Source: Arthrobacter sp. 9AX (GTDB taxonomy: Bacteria; Actinomycetota; Actinomycetes; Actinomycetales; Micrococcaceae). From it: a stretch of 64,000 nucleotides of DNA. Below, piece after piece: positions 61,129 through 64,000 of this stretch; the stretch's first letter is position 1, and the number at the start of each line of letters is the position of its first letter. The DNA lies in NCBI RefSeq assembly GCF_902506095.1, contig NZ_LR733293.1, forward strand, positions 643,501 to 707,500, given 5' to 3'. The notes beneath the pieces are model-generated. The model was not told where the DNA came from. It searched no databases and saw nothing but the letters and a program-made list of their open reading frames with translations. Made by a program: the position numbers and the translations under genes.

Positions 61129-61962
61129 GTGTCGGTGACCGAGGCGGGGCCGCAGGCGGTCAACGAATCAAAAGCAGCCTTGAAAGCGACGTCCAAAGTC
61201 CCGGCTGCCGAAAACACACTGCGCATCCTCAAACTGTTGGCCTCCCGCCGAGGTCCGATGGCGGCGTCGCAAATTGCTTCCACGCTCGGCCTGCCGCGGT
61301 CCAGTGTCTACCACCTGCTCGGTGTGATGGAGGCGAACGGGTTTGTGCTCCACCTCCACGAGGAACAGCGGTACGGGCTTGGTATCAGTGCCTTCGAACT
61401 CAGTTCCGCCTACTCCCGCCAGGAACCGCTGTCCCGGCTGGGCCGGCCGCTGCTCGCGAGCCTCGTGGATGCCCTCGGCGAGAGTGCCCACCTGGCTGTC
61501 CTGCATGGACGGGACGTGCTCTACATCGTGGAGGAAAGGGCCAAAAACCGCCCTTCCCTGGTGACCGACGTCGGCGTCCGGCTCCCCAGCCACCTCACCG
61601 CCAGCGGGCGGGCCATCCTGGCCGCGCTGCCCAAGTCGCAGGTGCGCGCGCTGTACCCCAACGCCGCTGCCTTCACGGCACGGCACGAGGTGGAGGACGC
61701 CATCATGAAGTACTCTGCACTGTCCTCCCACCTGGACCAGGTCAGGCAGCGCGGCTACGCCACTGAGCATGGCGAAGTCACGCCTGGCTTTGGTTCCATT
61801 GCCGCCGCCGTGACGGATCACCTGGGATGGCCGACGGCGGCAGTCGCAGTGACGTTCCTCGAGGACAAGCTGCCCGCGCAGGAATGGCCCGTGCTGGCCG
61901 GCCGCGTGCAGAAGGTCGCCGACGAGTTGTCCCTCCGGCTCCACGGCCGCCCCGTGAAGTAG
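61129..61962 (+). CDS. IclR-family regulator of histidine utilisation (HutR-like)
   Basis: 277 residues. The winged helix (about 28-90) contains [21 protein letters not shown], and the C-terminal IclR effector domain has VYIVEE-like (DVLYIVEER) and [15 protein letters not shown]. The GTG start is preceded by GAAGGAGGG. It lies 122 bases upstream of hutU on the same strand, matching HutR-type control of histidine degradation in corynebacteria, probably by urocanate. The 236 bases upstream show no clear operator. Confidence 0.9.
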   Translation: MSVTEAGPQAVNESKAALKATSKVPAAENTLRILKLLASRRGPMAASQIASTLGLPRSSVYHLLGVMEANGFVLHLHEEQRYGLGISAFELSSAYSRQEPLSRLGRPLLASLVDALGESAHLAVLHGRDVLYIVEERAKNRPSLVTDVGVRLPSHLTASGRAILAALPKSQVRALYPNAAAFTARHEVEDAIMKYSALSSHLDQVRQRGYATEHGEVTPGFGSIAAAVTDHLGWPTAAVAVTFLEDKLPAQEWPVLAGRVQKVADELSLRLHGRPVK

Positions 61963-62084
61963 CCCAGCCGCGTCTGGGATGCCGGACAGTACCGCCCGGA
62001 AACCCCTGTAAAGCCCCTCCGCCAAGGGCTTTAGTTGTTACAGAACTTCTTTCGAACCACAGACACCAAAGAAAAGGAGCCATC

Positions 62085-63930
62085 ATGGCACCCGCCGATT
62101 TCACTACCGGTGCCCGCCCGGTCAAGGCTGCCCGGGGTACTGGGCTCACGGCCAAGTCCTGGCAGACCGAGGCGCCGCTGCGGATGCTGATGAACAACCT
62201 GGATCCGGAGGTTGCTGAACGCCCGGATGATCTGGTGGTGTACGGCGGCACGGGCCGGGCTGTGCGGTCCTGGGCCGCGTTTGATGCGATCACCCGGACG
62301 CTGGAGAGCATGGAGAAGGACGAGACGCTCCTGGTCCAGTCCGGCAAGCCGGTGGGGGTGTTCCGGACCAACGAGTGGGCACCGCGGGTGTTGCTGGCCA
62401 ATTGCGTTTGATGCGATCACCCGGACGCTGGAGAGCATGGAGAAGGACGAGACGCTCCTGGTCCAGTCCGGCAAGCCGGTGGGGGTGTTCCGGACCAACG
62501 AGTGGGCACCGCGGGTGTTGCTGGCCAATTCCAACCTTGTGGGTGACTGGGCCACCTGGCCTGAGTTCCGCCGGCTCGAGGCCGAGGGCCTGATGATGTA
62601 CGGGCAGATGACTGCCGGGTCCTGGATCTACATTGGCACCCAGGGCATCCTGCAGGGCACGTTCGAGACCTTCGCCGCGATCGCCCGGAAGCTGACCGGG
62701 GACGAGAACGGCACGCTCGCCGGTACCCTGACCCTGACCGGCGGCTGCGGCGGGATGGGCGGAGCGCAGCCCCTCGCGGTCACCCTGAATGACGGGGCTT
62801 GCCTGATTGTCGATGTTGATGAGACCCGGCTGCGCCGCCGCGCCGGCAAGCGCTACCTCGACGAGGTGGAAACCGATCTGGACGCCGCCATCGCCAAGGT
62901 CCTGGCCGCCAAGGAGGAGCGCCGCGGCTGGTCCGTGGGCTACGTGGGCAACGCCGCCGAGGTGTTCCCCGAGATCCTGCGCCGCCACACAGCCGGCGAG
63001 CTCACGGTGGACATCGTCACCGACCAGACCAGCGCCCACGATCCGCTGTCCTACCTGCCCGAGGGCATCACCGTGGCCGAGTGGCACCGCGAAGCCGAAG
63101 CCGATCCCGAAGGCTTCACCAAGAAGGCCCAGGCCTCCATGGCCAAACACGTCCAGGCCATGGTGGAGTTCCAGGACGCCGGCGCCGAGGTCTTTGACTA
63201 CGGCAACTCCATCCGCGACGAGGCCCGCAAGGGCGGTTACGAACGCGCGTTCGAATTCCCCGGCTTCGTCCCGGCCTACATCCGGCCGCTGTTCTGCGAG
63301 GGCCTGGGCCCGTTCCGCTGGGTGGCCCTGTCCGGGGACCCGGAAGACATCCGCGTCACCGACGAAGCGATCAAGGAACTGTTCCCGGAGAACAAGCACC
63401 TGCACCGCTGGATCGACGCCGCCCAGGACCGGGTCGAGTTCGAAGGCCTCCCGGCCCGGATCTGCTGGCTCGGCTACGGCGAACGCCACAAGGCCGGCCT
63501 GCTGTTCAACCAGCTCGTGAAGGACGGCAAGGTCAAGGCCCCCATCGTGATCGGCCGCGACCACCTGGACTCCGGCTCGGTCGCCTCCCCGTACCGTGAG
63601 ACCGAGGCCATGGCCGACGGCTCCGACGCGATCGCCGACTGGCCCCTGCTCAACGCCCTGCTCAACACCGCCTCCGGCGCCACCTGGGTCTCCATCCACC
63701 ACGGCGGCGGTGTCGGCATCGGCCGGTCCATCCACGCCGGCCAGGTCTCCGTCGCCGACGGCACCGACCTCGCCGCCCAGAAACTCGAACGCCTCCTCAC
63801 CAACGACCCCGGCATGGGCGTCATCCGCCACGCCGACGCCGGCTACGACCGCGCCCTCGACGTCGCCAAAGAACGCGGCGTCCGCATCCCCATGCAGGAA
63901 TCGGCAGATTCCGCAGAAAACGCGAAGTAG
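62085..63930 (+). pseudogene. hutU: urocanate hydratase, interrupted by a 127-base duplication
   Basis: Urocanase converts urocanate to imidazolonepropionate in histidine degradation. The first reading frame starts at 62085 (MAPADFTTG, after AAGGAG) and is the correct N-terminus, but it stops at 62411 because bases 62277-62403 are repeated exactly at 62404-62530. 127 is not a multiple of three, so the frame shifts. Removing one copy restores a 572-residue protein with all family motifs: [15 protein letters not shown], the active-site Cys in [17 protein letters not shown] and [10 protein letters not shown] real mutation would inactivate the enzyme. An assembly artefact is equally likely (see findings). 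The gene is followed 9 bases later by hutH. Confidence 0.9.
62277..62530. repeat. exact 127-base tandem duplication within hutU
   Basis: Copy 1 is 62277-62403 and copy 2 is 62404-62530, identical base for base. The bases before and after the pair differ between the copies, so the repeat unit is exactly 127. Confidence 0.97.
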
Positions 63931-63939
63931 GAACCACAA

Positions 63940-64000
63940 GTGACACTTACAACCCACGAACCGGTGACCGTCACCCTCGGCTGCAGCGGTGTCACGCCCG
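63940..64000 (+). CDS. hutH: histidine ammonia-lyase, N-terminal start
   Basis: Only the first 20 codons are in the window (GTG start; VTVTLGCSGVTP follows), which matches the N-terminus of HutH, the enzyme that deaminates histidine to urocanate. It begins 9 bases after the hutU stop, with AGGAA just upstream, so hutU and hutH form an operon behind the IclR regulator. Confidence 0.82.
   Translation, partial: MTLTTHEPVTVTLGCSGVTP

Overview
The window is high-GC DNA, densely coding on both strands, with many GTG and some TTG starts and stop/start overlaps of 1-4 bases. Gene content fits an actinobacterium of the Micrococcaceae, most likely Arthrobacter or Pseudarthrobacter: a LigD/Ku end-joining pair with the mycobacterial domain order, an RpoF/SigB-type sigma factor, two MHS-family permeases, an IclR-hutU-hutH locus and a GH65/beta-phosphoglucomutase pair. 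The genus call is inference. I see no rRNA, tRNA, CRISPR array, transposase or prophage.

Layout. 0-5 kb: 3' end of a NIS siderophore synthetase, a short-chain dehydrogenase, a FUSC membrane protein and an MHS transporter. 5.5-9.6 kb: a small hypothetical gene, then divergent ligD and ku. 9.8-15.6 kb: methyltransferase/SRPBCC pair, then a leftward fructose PTS operon (DeoR regulator, fruK, EIIABC, HPr) with its promoter. 15.7-22 kb: a small membrane protein, a serine hydrolase, a LacI-type operator and promoter ahead of beta-phosphoglucomutase and a GH65 phosphorylase, then a drug-efflux-type MFS. 22-29.1 kb: EcsC-like protein with overlapping pxpA, DUF445 protein, glycerophosphodiesterase with a class III CoA-transferase, and a DoxX-like/azlC/azlD set. 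29-35.6 kb: two small hypotheticals, TetR, thiamine-binding protein, O-methyltransferase, Dps, and a tight cassette of acyl-CoA dehydrogenase, PIG-L deacetylase/methyltransferase fusion and GT2 glycosyltransferase ending at a strong terminator. 35.6-42.8 kb: envelope and general-stress genes (CsbD, YihY/BrkB, DUF3618, holin-superfamily, a LEA-like protein, an epimerase) and the sigma factor.

42.9-52.8 kb is the most interesting region: nine same-strand genes that look like a heptose glycan locus (gmhB, GT9 heptosyltransferase-like, two more glycosyltransferases, gmhA, two bifunctional hldE-like genes, an SDR and an aldehyde dehydrogenase). Nucleotide-heptose genes are best known from Gram-negative LPS, so in an LPS-less actinobacterium this points to an uncharacterised heptose-containing glycoconjugate or nucleotide-sugar product.

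52.9-61 kb: spermidine-synthase-like protein, a LysR/MHS-transporter/3-hydroxybutyrate-dehydrogenase locus, a 24-bp perfect inverted repeat, a divergent HxlR/qorB redox pair, a LysE exporter and a zinc-independent-type alcohol dehydrogenase/quinone reductase. 61.1-64 kb: IclR regulator, hutU and the start of hutH. hutU is split by an exact 127-bp tandem duplication. This may be an assembly error, because 127 is a common assembler k-mer length.
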